In this document: piece by piece, positions 11,577-25,900 of the stretch
Position numbering within the stretch: the first letter of the stretch is position 1
How the letters are laid out: every line of letters starts with the position of its first letter
Source: Dicaeum eximium
Taxonomy: Eukaryota; Chordata; Aves; Passeriformes; Dicaeidae
Direction: 5' to 3'
Length of the DNA stretch: 64,000 nucleotides
Assembly: GCA_013396995.1 (NCBI GenBank)
Contig: VWZP01007503.1
Location: 26,024 to 90,023 of the forward strand
Position numbers and translations under genes: made by a program
Notes under the pieces: model-generated
What the model saw: only the letters and a program-made list of their open reading frames with translations
Database searches by the model: none
Told to the model about the DNA's origin: nothing

Positions 11577-14500
11577 AAACAAGTACAAACAAAAGAAGTC
11601 CTAACTAAATAAAAAAGGCAACATTTCTACAATACCTCCCTGGTGTTCTTTGGGTGCTGGCCCCACAGCATGGGATGGCCATGCAGGAGTCCCCAGAGCT
11701 TGGCTGCACCTGGAGCTGAGTGAAACCCCAGCACTGGCTGGGGGGGCTGAACCTGAAATACAGCAGGGGTCTTCTGCATTTGGAGCATGAGCACACATCT
11801 GCAGTAACTCATCCCCAGGGTGCAGTGCTTGTGGTACCTGTCCTACAGATGTTCCTTCAGCCATGTCTCTCCCAGAGCCCTGGGGTCTTGGCTACTGATT
11901 GTCAGTCACCCAAGTGTGATTTAGAGCCTTTTGTTTGCACCATAAGATACTTTTTTTTTTTTTACCTTCAGCTTTACTTAAGACATGTCTCTTGTTTATG
12001 GCTGCTTACCAAGTTCTCTGTGTTTTGGTTTTGTGACCTGACCTTTTTGTTCCTTGCTGCCCCTGTTGATATACTGCATTATCTGCAACCTTCAGCAGTG
12101 GTGGCTTTTCCCCTCAGGTCACAGTATTAGAGACTGGGACCAAGAACTGATCCACGTGGGAGCTACTGAAAACATGTGGCACAATCGGCTCATTTGTGTT
12201 TCACATCTGGAGATTTCTGATTCCCTTGTCACACTGAATGAGGCCTGTTGGCTTCATCTCACTCTGGCTTTGTTTGTATAGCACCAAGTCAATTGCCTTA
12301 CACTCCAAGGGGTATTAAGCTTGTAATAATATTTCAGAATGAGATAAAATTTAAGAAGCTTGATTATCAGTTATTGTGGAACTATAAGCATAAATTAGAT
12401 TTCTCTTCCTTTTGGAAGTTCTTGGGCTCTTCACTACTCTCTTGCCTTTTCTGTCTCTTCCCTTCATCAGAAATGAACAGTAGGTAGGTTAACTTGCTGT
12501 TGCTTTGGTTGCCTTGTTTACACTTAAATATTTTTGTATTATTTCTTACAGTCCATTAGTATTGTCTCCTATTGCAAATAATTTTGAGAGCTCCTTAGAA
12601 GCTCTATTTAGACTTTTCAGATGGAAGTTTTCTAGGTCTACTAATTAAAATGGCCAACTTTTGAGTAGCTGTTTTTATATTCCCTTCCATTATTGTTGGG
12701 ATAAAAGTAATTTCATTACCATCCTGTGGGATGGCTGTATGATCTGGTCTTATATAAAAAGCAGTAATTCAGAACCGCCCCCTCCCAGGAATATTCAATT
12801 AAACATTTTGATCTTCTTTTTTCTTCCCCAAATAACTGCAGCCAAGCAATGGCCTGATCTATAATTAACATTCCTCTGGATCCTGACAAACTCAGAAGCA
12901 ATGAGCTTCTCGCTCTGAATTGCATATTCTGTTAACTCTTTCTTGTTTTCCAGGTTCAGATTTATGTTCATTCTCAGTAATTTTTCCTTTCTCCCAGTAG
13001 CTCAAATATATAATATGTTCCCATGGTAAGCAGGTTTGTTTTCCCTGTGTGGTTTTCTCTTCACCTGCAGTGGTTTTGCCTTTCAGGTGGGGAGGAACAA
13101 ATGAGACAAAGTCCAGAGCAGTCACGAGAGTAAACACTGTAATACGCCAAGATTTAAATGGCAGTGCCCAAAAGCCAATGGCACTTGGCAAAAATACACA
13201 GCTGGGGCTGGAGGAGGTTCTGGCACTGTCTTAATATGCTGCTTGTCTGTCATTTGTTTATTTTATCCCTTTCCAGGTGGTGTGACTTTGACTCTTCCTG
13301 TTGTTTTCCTTCTGCTCCCTTGCTTTTCTGGCTCTGCTCCTCCAGAGTCTTTGCCTGCAGTTTGCAGCTTCATTCCCAGTTCTGCTGCTCTTCTTTATAT
13401 CCTGCAAGGGGATGAGTAACTTGGCCTCCCTTTCACCTGCTTGGGAGCAAAGGCCTGGAAATGGAAGGTACAGAGATGAGGTAGAGATGAAGGAGAGGAG
13501 TGCTCTGAGTGGGAGAGGGCTAAAAAAAGAAGCTGAAGTATAAGTTCACAGACAAATGATGGCAACACTGGTTTGAAAATCTCCCCTGTATTCCCAGGAC
13601 TCATGAGGAGAGAGAGCCACCATACCTCTTGCTAGATAACCTGTTCCACAAGTCCCTGCATCTCTGGAAGGAAGCAGAGAGGAGAAATAAGCACAGAAGT
13701 TCATTTTTGTTTAAGACCTGGTCTTAGGATACAGATGTTTCCATCTACTGTTATCTTGGGTCCTGAACCCTAGTCCAATACCAATACCACTCATGGTTTA
13801 TTTATTTTTTATAGAACTGAGTGAAGTAATGTTTACTGGTGCTGTGACAAAAGGCTTGTCATAGGAAATGGGAATACCAGCTTTCAAGTGTGGGGTGTCT
13901 TAAAATTATTTGTCCAGACACATGCTACACATGCTTGTAAGTGTATATTTATTTGATCTTTTTCATGTCCTGTCTCCTTTTTTCCTTTCTGCAAATTTCA
14001 GCAGGGCTTCAAAACAAATTTTGTCTGCCTTTGACATGAGTAAAAACCAAGTGACCCACCCACACATTTGTTTTGACATAAAATGAAATGTGTCTTCCCT
14101 CAGAGGAAGGATCCCAAAGTACCAGTGCTGATGGAAGTACTGGTCCATACAAAATGAGGTGCCAAAACCATTTCTGTGGGTTCCTGTGTGAATTTCTGCA
14201 GAGCTAAGGCTGTGCAAGTGCAATGTGGGTGTCCTGAAGTATCCATCTTGTGGTACAGAGGACCACTGGGGGTGGCTTTAAAATGCAAGGCTTTTTGCTG
14301 TGGGATGCATTTGGTAGGGCTGGCTCATCTGAAGCAGCTCCAGTGTCATGGCTTCAAAAACCATGTTCTCTTCCAGGTACAGGGTAGGGGTGTCCTTGGT
14401 GTTGTCATCATCAAGTACTGTCACACTGCTCTTCATTAGCTTGCTGAGGCAGAAGCAGGTTTGACATGAAACTTGCTGCAAAGTTGCAAACTGGGAACGT

Positions 14501-15221
14501 TTTGACAGCCAGGGATGGGAAGTCTGTGATGGTACCTGCTGTTGGTGCTGGCTCTGTGTGCATCCATGGTGTGTGGGCTTAGTGTACGCTCATGGGAAGG
14601 GTAGGAGGTACGTCAGATCAAACCCCAGGATGTTTCCACTGAAAGCAAGGTAGAGGACTTGTTTGGCAAGGTGTTCTCCAGTGTGGTTGTTTGTTTGACT
14701 GTGTGGTGAGATCACACACTGGAATAGTGTTAGACACACAACCAATTTTTTTAGTGCACGGTACTTAATGTGTAACCCTCAGTGACAGGAGCACGGAACA
14801 CAAAGTCCTGCCAGTGTGTTTCTCCTTCTGCCCTGATAGTAAATATCTATGTGATAGAGACACAGGTCCTGCTGGGCAGGGTCTAAACCCTGTGGCAGCT
14901 CAGGTCATTGCTAGCCAAAGGCTGCTGATCCTTGAGCTCTGCAAGGGTTGGGCACTTCGTCCTCCTGGGTAGGGCAGTATGACCTGTTTATTTCTTTACA
15001 TTTATTTCATGGAACCACTCAGTTTTTTATTCTCCCTCCACTGTGCTCAAGCACCTGTTTCTTGAGTTGAAGGAAGTTCACATACAACCGTATGTGTGTG
15101 GTGTGTTTTTTATTTTCAAAACTATACACACATCTGCAATTTCAACCATTATGTGTATGAATTTTTGGTAGTTTTTATAAAAGCTAATTCATATTTTCCA
15201 TAATCAACTCAGGGTGTCTGC

Positions 15222-15270
15222 ATTTAGGCACTTGATCGTCTGACTCTTCAAAATTGAAGAGTGCCTAAAT
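15222..15270. repeat. Nested inverted repeat
   Basis: ATTTAGGCACT (15222-15232) pairs with AGTGCCTAAAT (15260-15270). Inside it, ACTCTTCAA (15243-15251) pairs with TTGAAGAGT (15254-15262). The right-hand arms share three bases, so the two stems compete. All pairs are perfect. Confidence 0.85.
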
Positions 15271-15330
15271 AAACATTGAGGAGCTTAAATTTGTGTCTTT
15301 TCAAGCCTCAGCTTTTATGTTTCTATTCTT

Positions 15331-15357
15331 AAAAACAAACAAACAAACAAATAAACA
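15331..15357. repeat. (AAAC)n microsatellite
   Basis: AAAAACAAACAAACAAACAA followed by ATAAAC, a simple repeat in intron 1. Confidence 0.9.
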
Positions 15358-15967
15358 ATGCAGCAGAACATCCCCCCCAATACTATAAATCTGTAAAATA
15401 AAGACTACTAACTCTTTTGTGAAATAAAATGCCCAATCTGTCCTTAAGTTGCCAATACTGATCATAAGGCCTTACTTATTTCATAATAACAAACAGCTTT
15501 AATTAAAGAGCAGGATTTTGATGGGTGGTGTGTAGGTTTGCAGCCAGTGCTAGGAAAAAGAAAAAACTATGGCTCCTGTAAGCTGGAACCCTGCCATTTA
15601 AACTTTGCAACCATTAAAGAAGAAACACTTTTGAAGGAAAAAATAAGGATTTTTTAAAAATTTTAAATGTCAAGTGTCTTGTCAGTCAGGACTAGCAAGC
15701 ACTGCTGGTAGAGCAGAAGTTGTTTCCTACCTACACCAGTCAGATTAGTGAAAGATCCTCCTTTGACAGATACTAATTTGGTCCTCAGGGAGGAGGCTGT
15801 TGAGAACACTTTAAACATGAAACAGCTGAACTGGAAGGCATCTGTGTTCTGCAGGAAGTCCCCTCACTAATGGGAACCTACATGTGAAATTACGAATTTT
15901 CTGAGGTCTCCTAACAGTACCAGTGGTTATCTTTTCCTCCTTCCTGTTATAATTCTAAAGTCAGCTG

Positions 15968-16024
15968 GGAGTTGGACTTGATGATCTTTCTGGGTCCTTT
16001 CCAACTTGAGATATTCTGTGATCT
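15968..16024 (+). mobile_element. CR1 3'-terminal fragment
   Basis: A short piece of the extreme CR1 3' end: GTTGGACTTGATGATCTTTC, then GGTCCTTTCCAACTTGAGAT and ATTCTGTGATCTCT. It resembles the family with an ATTCTATGATTCT-like tail, inserted on the + strand. Confidence 0.85.
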
Positions 16025-19000
16025 CTAAGATGCATGCAAGGCTAGTGGATTTTGTTTAAAATACAGGAAGTGTGCTGGCTGTGTCCTTTACAAAGGGCTC
16101 ATTTTTACCTATCAACAAGGGTTGTTGTTACATGAGGTCTGAGATGTATTTTCTTTGCTTTCATCCCGTCCCATGTTCATGTTGGGGATGTTAAATGAAG
16201 CCAAGTGCAGTGTGCCCAAACAGTGTAAAACTCTCCTATATTGTTAAGATGTCTCCTGTCAAGAAGGAACTGAAGCCACTATGCTCTTTTAAAAATGCCT
16301 CTAAGTTGAACCAGCTGTGCAAGAGAAAAATTTGTTATTCCTGCTGCGAGCTCTTGGGCAGCAAAGAAGGCCATAAATGCCCACCATTGAACTGTAAAAT
16401 TTGTATACAATCTGAAAGCTTTCTTCACTGTTTATTTTTTGGCTTAACCCTGTGAGTGACATGGAGGACACTAGTTTGGTGTAAAACTTGTAGTAAATGC
16501 AGGCTCCTTCCATAGAGCCTGGAGGTGTAGCTGGGGTGTAACCAAGCAAGTTAATATCTCACAGCAAATATTTATGGCTGGCACTGCATGGCTGGAGCAT
16601 GGGAAAAAAAAACCCCAAACAAACCAACCAAACATACTTTTCTTCACTATACAGCTTTTAATACCTAACTGGTCTCTTTAGGTATCTTGTGTGGGTGCCA
16701 AAAATCATTGGAGACCCCAGTGCCTAAGTTTTGGAAGCTGAGCTCCCCTCCCTGTGTGGTGTGAGCCATGCTAGCTGGAGGTGGCAAGGAGGGGCTTGCC
16801 CCTACTCTTGGTGGCTTGTGAAAAGCAGATGGGTCAGTCAGGCCTGTCCTGCAGCCTCTGCAATCACTGGGGGTAAGGAATTGTGACCCTGCTCCTCACT
16901 GGGTGAGGGGAAGGGCCTGGGGACAGGTAATGGGGACAAGTTCAGTGTTCTGTGCTTCTGCTGCTCAAGCTGGCAAATAAAATAGGGGATGGGGGAGTGG
17001 AGAGGTAAGAGCTGAGACAAAAGAACAGCTGCATCTGACCTGAGAGCTTAATCCAAATGCTTACTTGCAGCACAGAATTAATAATGTACTTTGAGGTCTC
17101 AGTCAGGGACTCACATGGGGGGAGCCTTTTTGAAGGGCTTCCAGCTGACTCACTGCTCTTGCCCCAGTGACTCACGCCTCTGGCTTTGGCTTTTTGGGGA
17201 GAGGGTGGGAAATAGCAAAACATGCACCCAGCCTATTGAAAAGTTAGGCTAGATCCAAGAGCTATACTCTGGGAGAAGGGCAGGGGAGTGTGAGAAGGAT
17301 TTTCCTATTTTGCATGACTCCCAAGAGGCTTGGGTTAGGAATGAGCAATAGCATCCTTTTCTCTTCTTGCAGACAGTGGACTTAGAAGACTGTACTTGAG
17401 GGTTGTTTCTCATCCTTGCCTCTGCTGCACAAGGGCTTCTTTCTTTCTTTGTTTTTTGCTTTTCTTTCTTTTAAGCCATATTTAGTTCTGTCTGTTGAAG
17501 AGTTTCATTTAGGTTTTAGTTATCTTTTAAAATACAAAATACTTTTTTTGGTGGGGGTTGTTAAAGAAGAAGGTGAAAGAATATTTTGGAAGGCAGGCAA
17601 AGGAGTAAGCATGGTTCTTGAAAAATCCCCCTGATAAGTTAAAAAAATGTGTGTCTTCTTTGCTGGTTGTGGGGTGGAAATATTTGAGTGTTTGCAATGA
17701 AAATGTGTGCATACATGTGTACATAATGGAGTGGATTATAAGATTTGCTCGGCATGAACTTCAACATTTCCAACTGTGTAACCTGAGCAAGTTGGGAAGA
17801 TGTGCAGATTTAATTACCATGTAAATCAATTAGCCCTGAATTTCCTGGCATTTGTTTTGCTGGTGACACAACCTGTATGTTATTCACTTGGTGGATTTTT
17901 TTAGTCTGTCCTCATTATTTTTTAGTGCTTAAAATGAGTAAATGCTGGTGTGAGAGTCCAAACAATTGTCTGCTCTTACAGTGGATCTCATTGCTGGTTT
18001 CAAATACCAGTTTTGTGTTACTCTTCATATTCTCCCACAAATGAGGGAATTTCAGTATAGTTACTGAGTAGACATGAAATGATTTTACAGTATAATAAAG
18101 ACATAAAACCCAGGCTGTTTGTACTTACAGGTGGATGGTGGATTTTTTTTTTAAATGAGTGCCTGTTGTGTACCTGACAGTTCCTCCTGTGGAGACGTGA
18201 TGGATCACTTCAGGATGGGGGGATTTTGGGGTGAGCCAGGAGGGAGCCACTAACTCCCAGGAGGGTAATTTCTTGAATTTGTGGGTAGTTATAACCCTGG
18301 CATGTTGCATGGATGCCTTGCGCTGGTGTAGGAGAGCTGGGCATGTTTTGCAGTGTGCAAAAGGTGCTGTCACTGCAGCTCCCCTCTGGCATGGCTCTGC
18401 TGGAAAAGGTGGGATTGTGCTGCTTCAATCGGTGTGTGGGACTTGCAGCTGATGCAGGGCATTTTTCAGGCTCAGCAAAGCCTGCTGCTTGTTTAAAAAT
18501 TAAAATATAATTGGGAAGTGTCATTTGGGGCTCTTGACTTCTCTGCATTCCTTTTTTAATGAGTTCTCAGAAGATTAATTTTCTGAAGATGGCTTTAACT
18601 TTTAGGCATGGTAATGTCTTATCTTCAAACAACCAACTGGGCTGGTGCAGCTCTCATCTGGCTTCAGGTCAGCTGGTGGAGGAGCCAGCACTGCCATGCA
18701 CCTAGCAAAACCTGAGTGTTTTGCTTCACAAATCATCATTTGATCAGACAAGAAGGAAAGAAACACCCTGGTCCCTGAGGCAGCTGGAGAAAAGGGCCTT
18801 TGTGTGGCAGGAACAGGCAGATGCTGTGGAGAGCTGCAGCTCACGGCACAGCTGGTGTGCAGCCAAATACTACTTTCCAAGAGCTATCCAAAAATCCGCT
18901 GTGCACCCGGATGTGAGAGCTTTCCTGTGTTTGCTTACTGCAGTGTGATGTCTGGAGGTGTTTGTGTTCCCCAAAACACCCAGGATGTAGGCATGAGCCA

Positions 19001-22000
19001 ATGTCCAGCCAGATGAGTGCTGAAACTCCTCAGGGCTGTAAATTTGCTTTCTGTACGTAAACAGGAGTGCTGCTGTTTTGTTTTTCTTTTCAGGGTTCTA
19101 GGGGAAGGGGAGGCAGAAGATAAGGTTACATCTGTCCTAAATCCCTGACTTTTAACAGAGGTTAAAATCCCAGCTCAACACATTTCTTTGCTATGTGGTG
19201 AGAACAGTCCTTGTACTAACACATGTCTGCAATTAGTTCTGGGGCTGCCAGTGGGGTGTGAAGATAGCAGGAAGCTGGCAGCTGAGCTGTCTACAGAGGT
19301 ATTAACAACAAAAAGGGAAAAGAATTTTAAAAAAGGCAGATTCTCAGTGCAAGTGCTCTTTCCTCTGTTTTTTTTTTTTTTAATTTTTGTAAAGGTGAAC
19401 TCTGTGGGTGAAAGATGCCCAGCTGAAAGCCATAGAGAAAGAATTCCTTACTTTTGCAAGCACATTTATATACAGGTTCTAAGGGTCAAAGTCTGAGTTT
19501 CCTTCCCAAATTGCCCTTTCCTGTTCCTGAGTGCAGGGGTGGTTGCTACTGTGTCGAAATTGAGGGTTATTCTGGGGTTTTCCAGCTATGGAAGTGGCTC
19601 ATGACTGCTAAGGTGCATGTGGAAATAGAGAGGGGAGGAGGAGGAGGGGGCTTGGCAATGGGAGAACATGCTTTGAAAAGACAGAAGGAGCAGCTTCTGT
19701 GTAGGTGGAAGCTTTCGGGAGCTGGAGGTCTGGCTGCCCCTGCGTGGTTTGTGCTTTAGGTGCTGCTCAGATGCCTTTTCTTCTTCAGTTCTCTAAGGAA
19801 ATGGAGCCACTTTCAATGAGACAATTGTTTAATTAAGGGCAAAAAGTGATCTAGCTTTAAGCATTCACTGTAGTAGAGAGGTGTATAAAATGTGAAAGAT
19901 TCCTGTAAATCAAGGAGTCTGTGATTTTTTGTTTTTTTAATCAGAATGAGAAGTCCAGATCCCTAAAATTGTCCGTTTGCTGAGTTCAGTAGCTGCACAG
20001 TCTGACCTGTGGGATGCTCTATTGGCCAGTGTACAATGTTACATCACAGACCATAAGAAATAAACTTGATAATTATAATGAAACTAGAAAATCATTTTAG
20101 GAACCAACCATGTATTTGCTATCAGACAATTCTGTTATAAATGCATATTCTTTTCTTTCTCACAGCTTGCTGCTTTGCAGCTGCACGTGAAAAGGAGAAA
20201 GCACAAATATTGACAAACATGTTGAAAATCCTTCCCCACCCTGAGGTCTTCTTTCTCTCTGGTTTCCTGAAGTTGAATATTTGTTTCCTCCTTTGCTTTT
20301 CCTAAAGTGGTTTTAGTAAAATTCCCCATTCAGAAAGGAAAAAAAAAAAAAAATAAAATCTGATGGACCTAACTTCAGTCAAATGGAAAAGTAAAATAAC
20401 ATTTGATAAGCTTTTATTCTATATCAAAGCAGTGATAGACAGAAGGCTAATAAAAACCTTTATTTGTGAATTTGCCAAAAATAGCTGAGTAGCCTGGGGT
20501 CATGTTTCTTTCAGCGGAGTATGTTAAGTTATAACATCTAAATAATGTCAGACTAAGCTAACACATAGGTGTGATATTTTCAAGGATGACATCCTGAAAT
20601 TGGATGATATTGATGGTAAAGTAGCTGCATGTGGAACCCATAGTACAAATATTGTAGCAGCCATATTCCAGCATCTGCTACTCATCAGTCAGCATAATGC
20701 ATGCAAGAATTAGAAAGAAGGAAATGCTCCAGCTTTGGGAAAATATGTAAACAAATATAATTGACTCTTGCCATTGCTCCAAATGAAAAGAAGTGTGTAG
20801 ACTGGAGGGAAAAACATTGTCCCTAAGAAAGGCACTGCTTTTTATATGTTCATCCTTGACTTCTTTCATGACTGGGAAGTATTTCTGTGCATTGTTTACA
20901 CATTAATGGCTGCCTACCCTGTTTTATTCAGTGGTTTTATTGATGTACCAGGATGTTTACCTACTCTTGTGCATCCTTTTTCTTTTTTCTTTGCATAGTG
21001 GGGTGTTGTAGTTTATACTTTTATCCTTGTTGGGAAACACCTGGTTGTGACGTGCTAGTGAGTCCTTGGGTATCAAAATTAAAATAAATGAGGCTTTCTG
21101 AGGTGGTCATGACCCTCTTGCAGAGTCCTCTAAGAGTTTATTAGTGTTATCATTTACAGTAAGTAAATATGAGGCTACAAATCTGTTTTGCCATTTGTAA
21201 AGGCTTTTCTTGAGCTAGCTTGTTCTTCCAGCATAGCAGCTGTGGTCCTCTGTTTATTGCCTTGTATTCAGTAAATATTTTCTTTTCCTCAATGTCTGTC
21301 AGAATCGACTCAAGACTTACTAATTTTGAAAAAAGGCACAGTTGGCATTTGGAAGAGGTGCTTGAACATCCAGGAACTCTGTGAGAGCTAGGTGTGCTCA
21401 GGATTTTCAGCATGAGGGTTCAAGACCACAGGTGCTGCTGGAGCTGTGAAATGTGAGGGTGTGAGCACACCGTTTCCCTTGTGGGTTTATACGATATTGA
21501 CTTGTTTAATTCTTAATTTAGTCTACAGGAAGCTGAATTTTGAATTTCAGTGTTTGTTTCTGCCGGAGGGAGCACGATGAAGAGCCAAGATCAATACTGC
21601 TTGCAATAACTAAACAAATCAAACAAACGTAGACTTTTATAGCATCATGCCTCAGCCAACAAAGATTCCTATATAAGATGGTAGATAATGCCTCATTGTT
21701 CAGAAAATCTCATTACAATTCACTGTGCAAGTATTTTTATACAAAAATAGAATTCTTTGTGTGAATGAGATGAACAGGAATGATTTGTTGCAGTGCAGAT
21801 TTTTCATCTGTCAAAGGTGTAGTTTTCTGACATTGGAAAGAAGATGAAGAGACAAAGTTTTTGGCTATTGGTGGGAACTGCATTGGAGTTTGGAGAAAAT
21901 AGATTGCAAAGTTTGGTTTGTGCTCTTTTTGAATAATAAACAAACATGAAATTACTCTGCTACACACAGATCTAACATGTGCTGCTGGTGGAATGAATTC

Positions 22001-22717
22001 AGTGCCGTAGACAAAGTGGTAATTAGTACTGGCTGTCAGGAGCTTTAGCTCTGGGGCCAGGAAGCTGGATATGGGCTCTAGGTGGAATGCTACTTCTAAA
22101 ATAGATACATAAATCAGTCAGGAAACCCATTTTATAGCAAATGTGTTAATTGCTTGGCTGCAGATATGCATGGACCCGTTTTTCTGGAGCACACGGAATG
22201 TTCAGCTAATGCACAGCTAAAATAGTCATATGTGGTGTCAGAGTCTGTGCTGGAATGTGTTTCATTTTTCTTCTGTGCTTCAGTGAGCATTAACCCCCTA
22301 TATTCTGTTCCATACACAATGTGTTCTGGTGACAGATCCTGCAGGATCTTTCACTCTGTCTGAGGGAAATGGGCTTTCCCATTTTTGGTGGTGCACCGTA
22401 GTGAGTACCTTTGCTGTGGCAGGAGGAGACTGCTTCAGGACATGAGTACCATGCTTCCATTTTCCATTTTTGTTGCAGTTCAATGACAGGCTGTTCTGTT
22501 GTAATGTATGCCTCTGAGAGGAGTTCTGTTCTAGCTGTAGCTCTTCAGCTTGAAGTAGTGATTGGAGGAGGGGGTTGTTAGACAGGGCTGGTAGATCCTG
22601 CTGCTGACTGGCACGGATGACCAGGGCACGTAGAATTGTTCTGATCTATTCTCTCCTGTGGTTGGCACAACAGACAGGCAAGGAGATAAACTTTCCCCTG
22701 CCTTTTTGTCTCCACAG

Positions 22718-22934
22718 CACTTCACAGAGTTCCTGGATGAATTTTCACCTGATGTCCTAGGCCAGCTCTTGAATGATCCCTTCTTGTCTGAGAAGAATGA
22801 GATAATGGAAGTGGAACTGTCTCCAGCATCCCCAGCGCCCCTCATCCAGGCTGAGCACAGCTATTCCCTCTGTGGGGACTCTCGACCCCAGTCTCCCTTG
22901 ACCCACATCTCAACTGATGACAACTTTAATGAAG
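22718..22934 (+). CDS. CREB3L2: CREB3L2 exon 2, N-terminal activation region
   Basis: The exon encodes 72 codons plus one base, starting HFTEFLDEFSPDVLGQLL and ending DDNFNE. The acceptor is CTCCACAG before CAC and the donor is AAG/GTACGA. It continues in phase 0 from human exon 1, which ends just before the equivalent HFSELL. The segment is acidic and rich in hydrophobics (LLNDPFLSEK, then MEVEL), as expected for the transactivation region at about residues 35-106. It also carries the conserved SPAPLIQAEHSYSLC block. The ATG inside it (MEVEL) is internal and is not taken as the start, because the conserved sequence runs upstream to the splice site. Confidence 0.95.
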
Positions 22935-25900
22935 GTACGACACACTGAGCCCATGTTAATTTGTTGTGATGATGCAGGAATGAAATGCTCCTGGTGGAAC
23001 TGTGGCTGTGGAAAATGGTGGTGCATAGAAAATGATGAAAACCCATAGAATTTTTAACAGTTTTCTGTAATTCAGCAGTTATAAACATCTGGAGGGGAAA
23101 AAGGGAAAGGCAAGAATGGTGGGAGGAGGAGATCCAACCTTCTTATTCTGGTGTGAAGTGGTTGGTGGAGGAGCAAGATCATGAATATCTGGGGCAATAA
23201 TTGCAATGCCAGACTTGGACTTCTAAGAATTGGTTTATTTTCACCATTAGCTTTACAGTACAAAGCAGTGGAGTGGTAAGCTGCATTACAATAAAAGGGA
23301 GAGAGATTAGTGCTTGTGGCTAAGCATTGACCAGCTAAGCTGTTTGTGAGGATCCACCAGACAGGTCTTCAAAGGCTGACAGTTTTTAGTCCAAAGTGCT
23401 CTGTTGGAACAACACAAAATCTTTTGGAGATTTTACAAGAGGACAACTAGTAAAACCTGTGAGAAGGATTTTTCAGTGTGGGACTTTTGGAAATTATTTT
23501 TGAAAGGATTTTTGGAAATGATTGGGAAACATCATCTACAGAAAGTCTTTAATTTTTATATTTCCTAACTGTTCTATGTGAATATTTTTAAATTGACACA
23601 TACAGAAGGTATTCATTGTGGAAGGGAAAACAAACACAAGGAACATCAGAAACCAAGCTTTTCTGGAAGTTAGTAGGGAGAAGCTTCAAATTAGGCTAAA
23701 AGTGAGGGGAGTTTCCTTTGGGGAAAATTCCTGAAGCAATTCATACTGCTGAGATCTCTGTAATAGAGCTGTAGTCAAATGATGTTTTAAAAAGCCAAGA
23801 AACGTTAACAAGTGGGTTTAAAAATAGAAAATTAATGGAAAACATTTTGTCTTATGTTCACTCTGCAGAGTGTTTCATAAGAGAGGAGGAGGAGGAGGAG
23901 TTGTTCTTGGTGTTTGGGATTTTATTTCATCTTAACCTCAGAATCATGTTCACAACCTTTCTTCACCTATTGACTTCAAAACAGTGAAACTCAGAGAAAT
24001 ACTTAAGGAAATTGCAGCATTGGAGTAAACCTGGCTCTCTGATAGGTATTCAAAGGCATCACCCTAATGTTTTTTCATTCCTTGAATCTGTGAGAGCAGG
24101 AAAAGAGGATTTTGTGGATGGCAGTACTGCAGGGCGTGACACTGGAGATTGAAAGCATCTCTGTTATTAGACAGTGAAGGTACACAGTGCTCCTGACAAC
24201 TCTGATGAAGGCCAGTCCCCTTGGTGGAGAAAGGGCACAGATAGTGGGAGCACCAGTGTCCTTTTGAGGACCAGAAAGTAGAGAGTGTGGAGGGAGAGGT
24301 CCGTGTTCTCCAGCATGATCCTCTGCTGCTGGGGAACTGGGAGGGGTTTTGTGGGGTGACAGGAGCTGAGACATATATAGAATGTCCAAAAAATTTGCAT
24401 TCTCCTAATACCCATTCCAATGGGCAGATTGGTGAGCTCTTGTAGTGTTTTCATGATTTTTCCATGGTGAGGCATGGTTTTTGAGCTTCAGCATGCAGGG
24501 AGGCTGAGAAAAAGGCTGGCCTTGTTCAGCACATGATCTTCAAGACAGGTTTAAACCTTTCGGTGTCTGTTTCTGTCTTTTGTTTTCCCGCCCTGAAGTC
24601 TCCCACGACCTTATTGAAAATGTCATTTAATGTTTCCTCTCAGCCATTATGGTGGAGTGAGTGGTTGGTCTGATTCCATTTTCCTGCCCACTCCTGCAGG
24701 GAACGAGTAATTTCTGCTGTGAGCTGTTTCTTGCTGGCCACTGCTTGGCCATTACCGTAATTTCTGCAACTACTGAATTGACCTATTACTGTAATTGTAA
24801 ATTTTATATAAAGTTTTTCTAAAAAGAGCTAGAGCTGTAAAACCTAGGAAACTCATAAGCCTGGGTTTAACTTTTCCGAGAAGTCCTGTTAAGTTCAATG
24901 TGAGAACACATTTAAGTGTTTGTAAAGTCAAGGTCCAGACTGGCTTTCTCTGCTTTTCTGACTTCACTGTATTGAGGCCATTTCCCCAGCTTTGTACAGA
25001 ATAACTTTTTTGAATACTTGCAGGCTGTTTCTAGTGTGGGCTCTCTGAAGGTGTCTGTTTTAAAGCACATGTGTACAAGACATCTGGCATTTAATGTGTT
25101 ATTTGGTTTCTTCCCATGATGAGAATCTATTCTTAGATTCAGTTTTGCATAAACTTGAAAGATAATAGAGGGAGAGAAATTTACAGGCTTGACCTGCCTG
25201 CTTGCAGCTGGCTGATCACTCTTGTTTGCCTGAACTGATGAATTAAGGCATATGGCCTGGGGAGGGCTTCAGGATGCAACATGAAAAAGGAGGCTGTGTC
25301 CTGTGTACAAGCACCAGCTGCACTGCCACCAGGTTTCTGCTTTCTAGTTTTGAGCCCTGGGGTTTTTGAAACAACTGTAGAGTGGCTGTGGAGAAGGACA
25401 GTGGGTGGCTGTGGAGTGGAAAATGCTCTTGAAAGGACATGAAGAAGCTGGGAAGGCAGACTGGGCAGGTGGGTGGGCATAGGGCTGATGGGTAAGGGAG
25501 ATCTCATTGCAGCCTTTTGAGGCAAGATTCATTTCTGACAGCTGTAAAGAAATAGGGAAAGAAGCCTAATTTTCTGTTGTGGTCAGTGCAGGTTTGTCTT
25601 CAGTTTTCCAGTCTCTGCAGCTTTTTAGAAAGGGGAGGGCTGTGGGTCTGACAGCCAGGAGCCAAGTCAAGGCCCAAGTTTCAGCAGGCACTGTGGTTAT
25701 TCTTGTGACTTGAGATGTGAGTGAAGGCTCTTTCCCTGCCCTCCCATGCTTGGTCTTGTTAGCTGTGGGCACAAACTTTAGGATTGTGGCTGTCCCTTGT
25801 TTTGGACATGTGAGATGCATGGGTGACAGCTGAGTACAGGTAATATTGAGGGGCTAGTGTGTAGCAGGAATGTGAAGGCAGAGCCTGCAGCATCTGTGTG

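Larger units (their letters stand above)
1..22717 (+). other. CREB3L2: CREB3L2 intron 1 (3' part)
   Basis: No exon was recognised on either strand in 22.7 kb. It holds the CpG island at 4180-4640, CR1 fragments at 6985, 8243 and 15968, a 41-base tandem duplication at 164-245, a 16-base one at 11545-11576, a nested inverted repeat at 15222-15270, an (AAAC)n tract at 15331, and short A/T homopolymers (near 2519, 6791, 7627, 11949, 19368 and 20339). The rest is AT-rich unique sequence. The open frames in it are short and without recognisable domains. The assignment to intron 1 rests on the missing first exon; the true start of the gene is not visible. Confidence 0.75.

Noticed and set aside
16195..16455. 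86-residue open frame with zinc-finger-like cysteine spacing
   Set aside because: The CxxC-like spacing is suggestive, but no known finger fits. The frame begins in intronic AT-rich sequence and has no conserved flanks or splice sites.
22805..22813. ATG in exon 2 as the CREB3L2 start codon
   Set aside because: Conserved coding sequence continues upstream to the acceptor at 22718, so the real start is in an exon outside the window. The ATG could only matter for an alternative transcript.
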